Source of the DNA: Basidiobolus meristosporus CBS 931.73
Lineage: Eukaryota; Basidiobolomycota; Basidiobolomycetes; Basidiobolales; Basidiobolaceae
Length of the DNA stretch: 64,000 bases
Assembly: GCA_002104905.1 (NCBI GenBank)
Contig: MCFE01000048.1
Location: forward strand, 62,001-126,000
Direction of reading: 5' to 3'
The position numbers and the translations under genes were made by a program. The notes beneath the pieces were generated by a model that did no database searches, was not told the DNA's origin, and worked only from the letters and a program-made list of their open reading frames with translations. Below, piece by piece: positions 11,064-22,129 of this stretch. The first letter of the stretch is position 1. Each line of letters begins with the position of its first letter.

Positions 11064-11073
11064 TTATGAGCCC
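11064..11073 (+). other. Probable primer-binding site of Copia-2 (initiator tRNA-Met anticodon arm)
   Basis: TTATGAGCCC lies 2 bp after the LTR and is complementary to the anticodon arm of initiator tRNA-Met (GGGCTCATAA). Copia and Ty5 are known to prime from that internal 'half tRNA' position. Confidence 0.55.
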
Positions 11074-11099
11074 CAAGCCATCATTTGCTACAATGTTTG

Positions 11100-12305
11100 C
11101 AACTGCTATTAGTGGAATTTTTCCCTCTGCTGAAAAGTTGGATGGATCTAACCACCAAGTGTGAAAGGTGAAGATGAAGATGCTGCTACAAGAAAGAGGC
11201 CATTGGGATATTGTCATGGGAGAAGACTGCCCTCCTAAAAGTGTGGGAGAGCAAACCTTAAAATACCCAAAGAAAGAACAAAGTGCCTTTAACTGTATTT
11301 GCCTTAATGTTAGAGACAAATTGCTAATTCAGTGCTCAAGGACAACAATGGCAAAGAATGCCTGGAAGGCACTAGGAGACACCAACTAGTCAAGTTCAGC
11401 TGCTAAGAAAATGTATATGAGACATAAATTCTTTACTGCAAGGATGCAGCCAGGAGAAGAAATGAAAAATCTAACCAACAGAATTACCCTGCTGGTGGAT
11501 GAGAAGGAATCTGTGGGTGTATCAACAATGAGGATGTAATAGTTACCATCCTGACTAGCAGGACAGACAAGTTTCAGAGCCCTGTATCAACCCCAGAGTT
11601 CAGAATTAAAGATTTGACCTGAAATTACATATATGGAGGTCTCCTGGACAGAGGATTAAGAAAATTACGCGCCAATAGGCAGGAAGAAGAAAATGCTTTA
11701 ATAAGCAATGATAACCAACAAAGGAGGCACCCAAGACCCTACAAGGGCAACAGCAACCTGTTTTGCAACTACTGCAAAAGGAAAGGACAGGCATCAGACC
11801 AGTGTCTCAAAAAGAGAGATAATCAGCAAAAGAAGCCTGAATATGGAAATGCTGCAACAACTCAAGATAAACTATTCATATCAGCACTAAATATGACCAC
11901 AAACAAGGATTCTCAGACATGGTATATTGACTCTGGAGCATCTTAACACTTTACACACCAAAAAGAACTTTGTACCCAATATCAAGAAACTCCAATCAAG
12001 AAGGTTTTCATGGGTGACAATAGAACACTTGATTCAGTGGGATAAACAACTATCCAATTAAACCTTAGAAGCTGTGAAGAAAGCCATACACTGACCTTTA
12101 AAGAAGTACCCTATGTACCAGAAATAGCCAAGTACCTATTTTCTGTCGGCAAGACCACTGCAGAAGGTCTTAGTTTCAGCTTAGGCAATTCTCAATGCAA
12201 GATCACTGATCAAAATGGTGCCCATATTGCCTTGGGTATCAGAGATCAAAATCTATACAAGTTGACTTATATTACATCATATCTGGAAGCCAATATAAGT
12301 AACTT
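11100..12305 (+). pseudogene. Copia gag and protease start (Copia-2)
   Basis: The gag has the UBN2/DUF4219 look: FSAEKLDGSNHQVWK (11124-11170), MLLQERGHWDIVMGED, then NAWKALGDTN. A zinc knuckle CNYCKRKGQASDQC (near 11765) has Gln where the ligand His is expected. The protease begins WYIDSGAS (near 11920), directly followed by a stop, and a gag-pre-integrase-like PYVPEIAKYLFSVGK follows. Several stops and frameshifts make it inactive. Confidence 0.75.
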
Positions 12306-12309
12306 TCAG

Positions 12310-12384
12310 TGAGTCATAAAGTAGAAGCCACATATTCTACTTGTCCTCCCAATCACTTCCAATATCTTCAAGACTCTTACAACA
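12310..12384 (+). repeat. 3' end of a copia LTR (family cop)
   Basis: It matches the last 75-80 bp of the solo LTR 27093-27442, ending CAAGACTCTTACAACA. It closes Copia-2. Confidence 0.75.
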
Positions 12385-13090
12385 GAATATACCAGGAGTG
12401 TGACAATATTTCCCCATACAGTGGTGGATTCCTGACAAGTTGGGTATTCAGGAGGTGTCCATGGCAAAAGTGGCTGCAACCAAGCATGTATGCAAGATGA
12501 TTAGTTTGAAATTTTTCATAGGGATGCACTTGACTTGCTCCATAAGCATTATCATGAATTTAAATGGGTAACAGATTTTGGGCCAGCATTGGTATGCTAA
12601 GATAGTATCTTAAGAATAGCAGAAACTATAAAAGGCAGAAGAACAAGGGTGCCATGGCTGAAAACTAGCAGCTTCCTCCAGAGCCTGTTATAAGCAGGAC
12701 CAAAAGCTCCAAATTAGCATCAAAGAGACAACAGGCAGCTGGAAGAGTGCCAATTAAGGACAGGCAGGCAGACATGGACGGACAAGCACAGCATATATCA
12801 AGGAAAAAGTGTAGTAAATACAAGGGAAAGTCATATTTAGGAGAAAACAGCAAAATATGTAAAGTGGCTAGGATGCTTTGTAATGCACAGTATATTGATA
12901 TAACAAGACATTCACTGGAAAATGTGTCAGGAACACTATGAGGAGTAAATAAAGCCAGAAAAGCACTAACCTGTGTAACATAAGAAATGCAGAGATAGTG
13001 CCATAAAGTGCTGAATCAATCTAGCACTCTAAACAGGCTGGCACCATGTGGCACTATCCAATGGAGCAGGTATACTGCTTGAAGCAAAAA
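12385..13090 (+). mobile_element. Mosaic of DNA-transposon fragments
   Basis: Short pieces lie head to tail. Two Tnp2 scraps (12420-12450 and 12450-12500) come first. They are followed by a CCCTATG element end (ATTTTTCATAGGG, 12511-12523) and an accessory-gene piece (about 12524-12820). Last is the C-terminal end of a Harbinger transposase with its AGACTTG-type terminus (about 12821-13075). It looks like repeated template switching or end-joining rather than simple nesting. A chimeric 64-codon frame (12747-12941) spans the accessory/Harbinger joint. Confidence 0.65.
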
Positions 13091-13094
13091 TGAT

Positions 13095-13320
13095 CTATGC
13101 ACTCAGGGGTTACTTAGTTTCTTGATACCAATGACATAGATGTCTCTATGCGAACATCTAAGCTCAACATTTCTAATTACTCCTGGCTGTCCTCCTCAAT
13201 ATCAGCTCATCATTTCCATGAGGGACTTGAAGTTCATTTTGTGGACATGATGGGGATATGATTGCACTTGCAACTTGACATTCTCTATGTCCTCATACAA
13301 CTAATATACAGGAAATTCAC
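13095..13320 (-). mobile_element. Fragment of Tnp2 transposase C-terminal region
   Basis: It is similar to 54380-54600 and 42350-42540 on the same strand, with shared blocks such as ATGTCTCTATGCGxACATxT and CACTTGCAACTTGAC. There are no usable frames. Confidence 0.6.
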
Positions 13321-13324
13321 AACA

Positions 13325-15120
13325 ACCAATATACCATGGTAGAGTCAATGAAAACCTGTGAACCTGGCTCTTCCAGATTGAAGAAGCTTTCAAGGCTAAG
13401 GGAATTGTTCCAGAAAGCAAATTACATTATACCACCACTTACCTGGCAGACACAGCTTTGCAGTGGTACCACAACAAGATCAGGTCAGCCACCATAATGA
13501 GATGCTCTACAATCTCTACCTGGGATGAGTTTGTGTTGGAAATTCAAGATGCTTTTGAACCTCTGCACCAGCAGACACTGCTTATAAGAAGGTTGAAGAC
13601 ATTAAGACTGGAAGGAGAGGTTCAAGAGAACATCTATGAATCTAGATGTCTACTTGGACAAATTGAAAGAATGGGCCCCCTGGTCCAAGTGGAATACTCT
13701 ATTGATGAGTTGAAAGAAAAAACCCTCAAGGAAGTGAGTTACTGAGACCTCAGACTATTAAAGCAGCAATCATAATTGCCATTGACTATGACTTGGCTAT
13801 GTTTGGAGTTGGGAAGCCTACAATGACTAATCAGAGAGGCTATAATCATTAAGAAAGCAGACAATCAGAAGCAGTGCCAATGGAAATAGATGCTATGCAG
13901 AAGAGTCCTGCCTCAGAAGAATGTAAAAAGTAAGGACTTTGCTTCAATTACCACCAACAGGGACATATTGTAAAGTACTGCCCTTGTAGAAGAAATGGAC
14001 ACCAGAAATCAAGAACTTTCAGCCACATTGAGGCCCTTGAGCAAAGTAACATGGAGGATGAACTTGAAGAAGACTCAGAACTCACCTTCCACATGACAGA
14101 AGAATACCTATCCCAGGTGACCTCAAACTCAGGAAGGCTATTTTATTTCAATGGAGTTATCAGTGGAGTACCAGCCAAGATTATGATTGACTCAGGAGCA
14201 TTGCATGAGTACATGTCAGAGCAATTTGCTTTGAAAGCTGGAATCAACTTGGAACCCACCAAACAACTTCAGTCTCAACAACTGATGGGAACTCTCACAT
14301 AATCAAACTCATTTCTCAGCCAGTAAGGATGAAGATCAAGGACTATGAAGAAGACCTACAGGCCTATGTATTTAGGAACTGCAAGCTTGACCTTGTACTT
14401 GGCAAAGCCTAGCTACTTTCTTGTAGTCCATCAATCAAATGGAGAACCCATGCTACTCAGGTCCAGAAGGACAACAAGACCTATGAGCTATTACCTGCCA
14501 GACTGGATTGCAACTTGGCTAATTCCAGTGTGTGCAAAACAAATGAACTTAGCAAGACACAGCTCTGTAGAGCACTTAGAAAAGGCACTCAGATGTTCCT
14601 CATGGCAGTATTACAGGAGGATTCCTCTACTCCAGTATCCTGGAAGGTCCAGACTCTTTTGAAGGAATATTCAGGCATATTTCCAGATGAGCATGTAAGC
14701 CTACCACCAGTCAGAGATGTGGACCATACCATTGACACAGGAGATAGCCCTCCAGTGAGTAAGACACCTTACAGCATGAGTCCATTCAAATTGGAACAGA
14801 TGAAGAAACAAATAGATCAGTTATTGGAGCAAGGATAAATCAGTCCCAGCAGGTCACCTTGGGGACCACCAGTACTTTTTGTGAAGAAGATGGATGGAAC
14901 ACTCAGGATGTGCATTGACTAGAGAGCCCTCAACTCAGTTACTGTGAGGAATAAGAACCCCATGCCTTGGATTGATAAGCTTTTGGACTAACTCAACAGA
15001 GCCACCATTTTCAGCAAGATTGACCTCATGTCAGGATACAACCAAATTAGGGTGAAGCCAGATGACATCTCTAAGACAGCATTCAGGACCAGATATGGAC
15101 ATTACAAGTACTTAATCATG
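13325..15120 (+). pseudogene. Ty3/gypsy gag-protease-RT fragment (Gypsy-2)
   Basis: The gag has LADTALQWYHNKI and STWDEFVLEIQDAFEP (13440-13570). The zinc knuckle (near 13940) reads CFNYHQQGHIVKYC, the second Cys changed to Tyr. The protease retains IMIDSGALHEYMSEQF (14184). RT has SPWGPPVLFVKKMDGTLRMC and YNQIRVK-x2[16 protein letters not shown], ending at about 15120. Stops lie at 13743, 14300, 14836, 14920 and 14990. It is a close relative of Gypsy-3 (38023-42136), but with the protease Asp intact. It ends abruptly inside RT at the joint with Gypsy-4; no LTR is attached. Confidence 0.8.
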
Positions 15121-17035
15121 GTGGCTTCCTATCCTCTATGTTCTCCTGGTTCTCCTTAATGGATACTTGTCATGATGTTCAGTTGCTCTTGAGGGGTAGC
15201 GACTACACTTCTTGACATAAGTCCAGGCTTCACTTGCTTGAAGAGAAGATCATCTTTAAGATAGTAGTGATGTGCCTTCTTCCTGAGCTTTCTAAACTCC
15301 TGAATTTCCATCCAACTAGGTTTCTTAAGTGTCCTTAGATATTCCTTGATCTGACTCCAGGTAGTTCTCTCTTTGTATTCAATGGCAATCTGTTGGATCT
15401 CTGCATCAATAATATCATCAAAGTGAGGGTCCAAGTCTTCAATAATTGTGGTCCCTTCCTGGAGAGTGCATCAGCCACAACATTTGTCTTGCCAGGGATA
15501 TATCTGACCTCAAAGTCAAACATTTTCAGCCATGCCACTGATTGGTTTGTGGCATCATCAGGTAGGTCAGGCTAGTTGATCATTCCTATAAGTGGCTTAG
15601 CATCTGTCTCCAGGATAAATGTGTCATGTAGAGTTGTGACTTCAGTTTCCTCAGCATCTTCACAACTCCAAGTAGTTCTTTCTTAATCTGTGAGTATCTT
15701 TGTTCTCTAGGAGAGAATAGGCAGCTCTCATATCTGCAGGCATAGCGGTTGCCATCTTTATCATCTTGTCCTAGTAGTGCTCCAGCTCCTATAGGGCTTG
15801 CATCCACTGTCAAAATAGGTGGGCATTCAGTGTTTTGATAGTCAAGAGGTCTTAGAACTGGTGAAGATACTAAGGCCTCTTTCAGTAATTGCATGGCTTC
15901 TTCTTGCTCTTCTCCCCAGATAAATGGGGTATTCTTTCTCTGTAGTTGGTAGATTGGTTCTGCTATCTCAGAAAATCTTGGGATCCAGATCCTAAAGAAC
16001 CCACAAGCTGCCACAAAGCCACAAGCTTGTGTTAGATTTGTGGGGGTAGGCCAGTTGCATATCTTTTGTGTCTTGGAATTTCCAGGCAAACAACCAAAGG
16101 TGTTGCATTTTTGTCCAACAATGGATATCTCTGATACACCAAAGCTGCTTTTATCACCACTGATGGTGAGTCCAGCTTCTTCAATGGCTCCTAATATGGC
16201 ATCATTGTCTGAAATATGGTCATAGACAAACTTTCTTACTCCAGGCATGACTTCAGTAGTGTCCTGGGTTTTTGGTCCTTTGATGCCTATGTCATCAACA
16301 AAGACAGCAAGTTTCTCAGGTATAAACTGGTATAGCACATTCACCATGTATCTCTGGAACTGAGCTACAGAGTCTGTAGCCCCTTGGCTGAGTCTTGTCA
16401 TCCTTAACAGTCCAAATGGTGTCTGTAGTGCAAACATATCTCTTGATGTCTCATCAAGGTGGATCTGGTCACATCCTGAGTAGAGATCATATGTTGAGTA
16501 GATGGATTGACCACTAAAGCTTTCTGCAAAGTCATCAATAGATGGAGGTATAGCAGCATCTCTGATAGTGACAGCATTTGCAGGTTGCATGTCTTGAATG
16601 AATTGGAGCTTTCCATTCTTCTTTTTGGTCACAAACCATCTGTTAGCATAGGGTCCATGGCAAGGTTCTAGGAGACCAGCTTCTATCTTCTTCTTTTGTA
16701 GGTCATGCACATCAGCTTGGAGTCCTCTGGGCAGTGGGTAAGACCTAAGTGACCAGGGTGTGTGGGCACTGTATGAATCTTGATGGGTTTTTCAACCAAT
16801 GTCTTTAAGAGCCCCATCTCCTTGTCATTGTATGAGAAAACCCTATCATGCCTTTTCAAGGTTTCTTCAAATAACAGTATCTCCTCTGGTGTAAGGTTTC
16901 CATCACCAATGATAAGTTGCTTAAGTCTCTCAGGTGTAAGTTGTATATCTTCTGGTGATTTGTCTGGTGGTCTAATGTAATCAGCAGGTCAAGATCCATC
17001 AGTCAAAGGTATAAGTGATGGTCTAATCTTCTGTT
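15121..17035 (-). pseudogene. Ty3/gypsy RT-RNase H and start of integrase (Gypsy-4)
   Basis: Reading leftward, a 374-codon open frame (16710-15586) is a reverse transcriptase. It has CHGPYANRWFVTKKKNGKLQF, STYDLYSGCDQI, the active site AVFVDDIGIKGP, and a thumb with IVGQKCNTFGCLPG. RNase H follows (ILTVDASPIGAGALLG; CRYESCLFSPREQRY). A frame change leads to RYIPGKTNVVADALSRKG (15505-15450) and the pre-integrase spacer ending at the zinc-binding domain, where it breaks at about 15121. This variant RT group is widespread in filamentous fungi. Integrase and 3' LTR are absent. Confidence 0.85.
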
Positions 17036-18814
17036 CTACTGTCTTGTATTTTGTCCAAGCCATAGCAGTCTGCTCCTGTATACCCAATGAGCAGCTCCAA
17101 ATGTTGGGGTGTATTTTGTCAGGCTCTCATCTTCTTCCATAACAAGATGTGTCTTCCGGCTAGCAGTATGTGTCCTCTTATTGTTGGGTGTTACACCACA
17201 GATGGTTGACTGTAGTCCTGGGTTGGATCCTTGTATGGTGTACCATACTGACCCATTGGAATAGTTGGCAGTTGTAGCCTTAGTACTGGTTTCCCATGGT
17301 CTATCTAGCAGAAGGTCAAAGTTTGCCTTCTGGCAGATGAAGAGGGGAAGCCAGACCTGGATTCCTTGTACCTCAATAGGGAACTTGAGCACCATACCAT
17401 AGAGTGGACTAGATCCTGAGTTTGCATCAGTCATGTTCCATCCAATATCTCTATCAACAGGCAGTAGCTCCTTGCTTCTAAGTGTCTTCCAGAAGTCTAG
17501 TGGCATAACACAAATCTCTGAGCCACTGTCAATATGGCAGTCAACAGGGTCATCATATATATATCCTTTCACCACAGCACTTGCAACTGAGTAAAAGGTC
17601 TTATCTCCAGTAGTGTTGTTGTCTTTTTGGTGGTCTTCATGGTTTGTCTGAATTATATGGGTGTCCATATGTTCAACAGCTTGTTGTCTTGTTCTAAGCT
17701 GCTCATCAAAGGTCTTCCTAACAGATGGGGATACACTCATGATTTCTCCAACTGACAAAGTGAGGTTCTGCTTCAGCAGCTTCTCAGTAATCAGTTGAGG
17801 GCTTGAGTAGCTTGCTGTCTTTGAGGTCATCTGAAAGTGAGGCAATGAATCTTGGGTGGGCAGCAAACTAGGCCTCTTGTCAATAACAACTTCAGGTTCT
17901 TCAAATTGTGATCTTCTAAGAATGGGTTTGGCAGGTTCTTCAGGGAGGTGTCTTTTGGTAGCAAAGGCATCAACTTCATATTGTCTGTTATCAGGGCTGC
18001 TTGGATTTACTTTATGAGTCCCAATAGGGGCATCAACTGTAATCTTTCTGGTTGCTGAGTCAGATTTCTGGAAAAGGGCTCTCATCCCTCCTCTTCAGAA
18101 ATTAGTGGGAATCCTTCTTCCTTCCTTGTCAGCAAGCATTCCATCAGCATCAAACTCTACTGCTCCTTATCTGGGTAGCTGACTAAGCTCTGAGCATTCT
18201 TGTCTGGCATGCTGAGTAGAGTCACACCAGATGCAGTGCCTGGGCTAAGGTCTTTGTCCCTCAGTAGCAACCTCAGCTGAGCCATTAATCTTGATCGCTA
18301 GCTTTTGTAGTGTTCAGCAAGTTGGTCAATTCTGTCGGTAGTGTAGGTCTGATTGTCAGCAGCAGCACTCCTTGGCTCCTTGGTTGACTGGTCTGACAGA
18401 TTAGATGTCAGGAGTCTCATAAAGGTAGAAGTTTGCTTTGCCTCTAGGAGAACACGTTTCATCTCTGCAAAGCAAGGAATGCCAGACTTGTCATCCTTGG
18501 ATGCATATAAGTCAACTTTCCTTGCCAAGTCCTGGGGAAGCCCTTGTGCAAGGTAAAGTGTCATGGTAAACTCAGTTATAGCCTGGGACTCTAGGAGTGG
18601 CTTGGCCATATCTTCATATTGTTGAATGAACTCTTCAAGTGGTAGCTTGGAAAGTCCAGTTCTTCCAAAGTGTCCGAGGTCTTCAATTCCATAGTATATC
18701 TGGGGTCTACCATACTTGGTCTGTAGGTAGGTCTTCATTAAGGCCCAGTGAGTGAGAATGTCTCCTTGTCTGAGAAGCTTAGTGGTATTATCATTGGTGC
18801 AGTAGTAGGGGAAT
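17036..18814 (-). pseudogene. Gag and aspartic protease of Gypsy-4
   Basis: Gag (18814-18290) contains a piece aligned with residues about 45-190 of the intact gag at 61750. A zinc knuckle CIWCDSTQHARQEC (C-x2-C-x4-H-x4-C) lies near 18215. The protease frame (18085-17036) has CHIDSGSEICVMP, the catalytic DSG, and the flap/C-terminal block LLLDRPWE. Both align end-to-end with the right-edge gag-protease ORF. The first about 45 gag codons, the leader and the priming site are gone: gag is fused directly to the middle of LTR G at 18815. Confidence 0.8.
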
Positions 18815-19784
18815 GCTTGCTAGGAATACTTGTGTTCTATCTCTAATCTAATGTGAAGGGGAATAAAGCCACAAGCTTGTCAAGGGAAAGCTATTGAGCT
18901 ACAATCCCCAACTTAGTTGGCGTCTTAACAAAAGTATGTGCTGGGCTCAGCATCCATTGAGATGACAATGTACTACAGCTTCCAAAGTCAAAACAACTGT
19001 AAACTCCACCCGCAGGAACTTGATAAGAATGCAGCTGTGGTCAATAGTTGCAAAGACAGAAAAGTATCTTTGCCTGTACAAGAACAAACTTGGGAAAGAA
19101 TCAAATATAATAAAAGATACCTACTCTGAGTATTCCTCACAAGTAGTGCCTCCAAGGTCAGTTGGCTGTCAGCGTGGTTTCCTGGGATTGTCCTGTGGTT
19201 GGAAGTTCAGGTAGCAGCAGGTAGCAGTGATCACACTAATCAACAAGTTTGTATATTGATAAAAGGGATGATGATTTATTGTTGAGGGATAGCCTCCCTT
19301 ATATACTTTTCTTACTGGCTAAGTGATTACTAATCATGGTGTTCCAGAAGGTTCCGGATATCAATAGAAATCTTAATGACATCAGAATGACCTAAGAATG
19401 TTCTAAGTAGGTGCCAGAAGGTTCTAAGAGGCACAGGACATCCAACCAATCAGGAATCAGTATTCTGAAACCTGTGTAACATAGGGATACCATAAATGGT
19501 ATTTAAATGGTAGGGATGGTGACATGGGTTGATCATGTGTCACGGGTACTACTGGCGTGGGTATTTGCCTAATATAGAAGCACTTATAGCTAGTAATCTA
19601 CATAAAGTGAGGGGTAACTTATGCAATAAGGTAAGCAGGTGTGATAGTCAACCAGCTTATAGGATAGCACTGATTGGGTAAGACAAATGGGATAAAACTA
19701 AAATAAATGTAGTAGAGATATAGGGAAGTAGAAAATGAGGGAATGAGCACATCTGTCAGTGGGTGTCACTGTCACCCCACTACA
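18815..19784 (-). mobile_element. 5' LTR of Gypsy-4 (family G), inner end deleted
   Basis: It is colinear with the 1071-bp LTR at 20013-21083 but lacks the inner about 100 bp. The outer end is TGTAGTGGGGTGAC on the minus strand at 19784. It contains CCATAAATGG at 19490-19499. It interrupts the second ORF of Harbinger copy H2. Confidence 0.8.
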
Positions 19785-20012
19785 ATGGCACGCGCAGGCG
19801 CAACTTGACGAGTTGAGATGGCCCTTGGCTGAGTTTGATGTGATGCTCCATCTTGATGCAACTTGGTCTGTTCCAATGGACTTGTGTCTAAATAAGCAGT
19901 TTGACAAGTTCTGGTAGTTTTGCTCTGAAGCATGCACGTTGACCCAATGCACATCAACTCAATGCGGGGCATTCTGGTAAAGGGTGTTGGTGTAGTCTGG
20001 ACTGACGTGCGC
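19785..20012 (-). pseudogene. Second ORF of H2, distal part
   Basis: It continues the frame that breaks at 21084 and matches 60480-60715 of H1 (for example FTRMPRIE and LDTSPLE). It is bounded by two LTR-G insertions (ends at 19784 and 20013). Confidence 0.65.
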
Positions 20013-21083
20013 TGTGGTGGTGTATAGGTCCAAGGGAGAGATACGTCCAACACTTCTCAAGTGTTTTGTGTGTGGGGTGTTCACTGGGTACGATAACCTC
20101 TGGCAAAAGCTTGCTAGGAATACTTGGGTTCTGTCTCTAATCTAATGTGAAGGGGAATAAAGCCACAAGCTTGTCAAGGGAAAACTATTGAGCTACAATC
20201 CCCAACTTAGTTGGCATCTTAACAAAAGTATGTGCTGGGTTCAGTGTCCTTTGAGATGACAATGTACTAAAGCTTCCAAAGTCAAAACAACTGTAAACTC
20301 CACCAGCAGGGACTTGATAAGAATGCAGCTGTGGTCAATAGTTACAAAGACAGAAAAGTATCTTTGCCTGTACAAGAACAAACTTGGGAAAGAATCAAAT
20401 ATAATAAAAGATACCTACTCTGAGTATTCCTCACAAGTAGTGCCTCCAAGGTCAGTTGGCTGTCAGCGCGGTTTCCTGGGAGTGTCCTGTGGTCTGGGGT
20501 TGGAAGTTCAGATAGCAGCAGGTAGCAGTGATCACACTAATCAACAAGTCGGTATATTGATAAAAGGGATGATGATTTATTGTTGAGGGATAGCCTCCCT
20601 TATATACTTTTCTTACTGGCTAAGTGATTACTAATCATGGTGTTCCAGAAGGTTCCGGATATCAATAGAAATCTTAATGACATCAGAATGACCTAAAAAT
20701 GTTCTAAGTAGGTGCCGGAAGGTTCTAAGAGGCACAGCACATCCAGCCAATCAGGAATCAGTATTCTGAAACCTGTGTAACATGGGGATACCATACATGG
20801 TATGGAAATGGTATGGATGGTGACACGGGCTGATCATGTGTCACGGGTACTGGCGCGGGTACTTGCCTAATATAGAAGTACATATAGCTAGTAATCTTAC
20901 ATAAAGTGAGGGGTAACTTATGCAATAAGGTAAGCAGGTGTGATAGTCAACCGGCTTATGGGATAGTACTGATTGGGTAAGACAAATGGGATAAAACTAA
21001 AATAAGTGTAGTAGAGATATAGGGAAGTAGAAAATAAGGGAATGAGCACATCTGTCAGTGGGTGTCACTGTCACCCCACTACA
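20013..21083 (-). mobile_element. Solo LTR, family G (1071 bp), TSD GCGC
   Basis: On the plus strand it runs TGTGGTGGTGTATAGG to CCCCACTACA and is flanked by GCGC at 20009-20012 and 21084-21087. The H1 copy (60470-60510) shows the same ORF without this insertion. It contains a CArG-like CCATACATGG (20791-20800) and a TATATAAGG box (reverse strand, near 20600). Confidence 0.88.
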
Positions 21084-21830
21084 GCGCCAGCACTCTGTGG
21101 TTGCAAGAGATGGTAAGGAATCCAGCAAGGCATGCTGGCGCAATCTGGACAGTGTTGCTTGCAGTCTGTATTCTTCCTCCTGAAGCTCACTATCTGATTC
21201 CTCAAGGTATTCACTTACCCTCTGTCTGATACTTTGGAGCTGTTGCCTGGATGAGTCCTCCGTAAATTGCTCTTGGAAGCCACTTAGCTCTACTAATATA
21301 TTATGTAGTACATTAGTCATTTGAGGCAAAAACTCATTCAAAATCTCTTTGGTTCCCAAAGTGAGGCACAAACGGACACGTCCAGCCCATACTGTGCAAA
21401 TTGCATGCAAAATTGCTCCAGCGTGGCTTCTTCATCAGATCCCCTCACTCTCAGCTCATTCTTGATTTCAATACTTGTCTTGTTATATATCTTCTTACTT
21501 ACATTGGCTGGCATCTTGATGTAGAACTCATGCCACAGCTTTCTACTAAAATTCTTCCATTTTTGTTGACTCTCTGAGGTGTCTAGTTCTGCTAGATTAA
21601 TCAGTAGTACCTAAATATCTGTATGAAGGCTCATCATAGACACTTGGGCCATACTAAAATCATTTGGCAAGAGCTCAAACGGATATAACATTGACTTTTC
21701 TGGTCCGGACTGCGCTTGTGAGCTGGGGGACAGGTTTTGTGTGGCTGTACTAAAGATGAGTTGAAACTTGGTATGGGGACCATAGCAATGGATTTGGATA
21801 CTTATACGGCAGTATATTGGCATCAACCTG
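21084..21830 (-). pseudogene. Second ORF of H2, proximal part (unknown accessory protein)
   Basis: Read leftward from about 21826 it encodes SSQAQSGPEKSM, HTDI, LLINLAELDTSESQQ, KLWHEFYIKMPA, KKIYNKTSIEIKNELRVRG and FLPQMTNVL. These blocks are shared with H1 (59880-60420). The stretch ITSIEIKNEL-to-LRQHALLDSLPSLATT is predicted mostly helical. A stop at about 21612 and a frameshift near 21355 break it. Two-gene PIF/Harbinger elements usually carry a Myb/SANT partner; I do not see a clear Trp-spaced SANT motif here, so the role is open. Confidence 0.6.
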
Positions 21831-22129
21831 ACTTATATGAGATATATATGAAAACTAATGTGATTGTTGAATTTTCCATACATTATGCATGATGCATCTT
21901 GGATTGCATTGACACAGATCAGATCACATCAATTGCAGATTTCCTATTTGATTATTGACCCATGAGTAAAGCATCAATAAAAGTACCAAGGCATTACTTG
22001 CGGATGATTTTTGCAACATAACAATGGGATACATGGCAATTGATGGAGATTTAATCATAATGCATTAATAATCAGATAAATAACACAGATTGTGCCAAAT
22101 CTATTCAAACCACCTCCATACAATCATCC
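21831..22129. promoter_or_regulatory. Divergent intergenic region of H2
   Basis: About 300 bp lie between the two divergent genes and are conserved with 59490-59750 of H1 and the borders of the MITE insertions in H3. It is AT-rich and has a palindromic ATTATGCATGATGCAT near 21880. Promoter function is inferred from gene arrangement only. Confidence 0.4.

Larger units (their letters stand above)
10713..12384 (+). mobile_element. Internally deleted copia element (Copia-2): LTR, gag-protease, LTR end
   Basis: A near full-length LTR (10713-11061, family cop) is followed by a tRNA-iMet-like priming site, gag and the start of the protease. Then, with no integrase or RT, only the last about 75 bp of an LTR follow (12310-12384, ending CTCTTACAACA). 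The outer flanks do not match, so the borders are not the original insertion sites. It is a pol-less derivative, now decayed. Confidence 0.75.

Noticed and set aside
17036-18085. A host aspartic protease gene (DSG motif)
   Set aside because: It lies between a gag zinc knuckle and a gypsy RT and aligns with the TRG gag-protease; it is retroelement protease.
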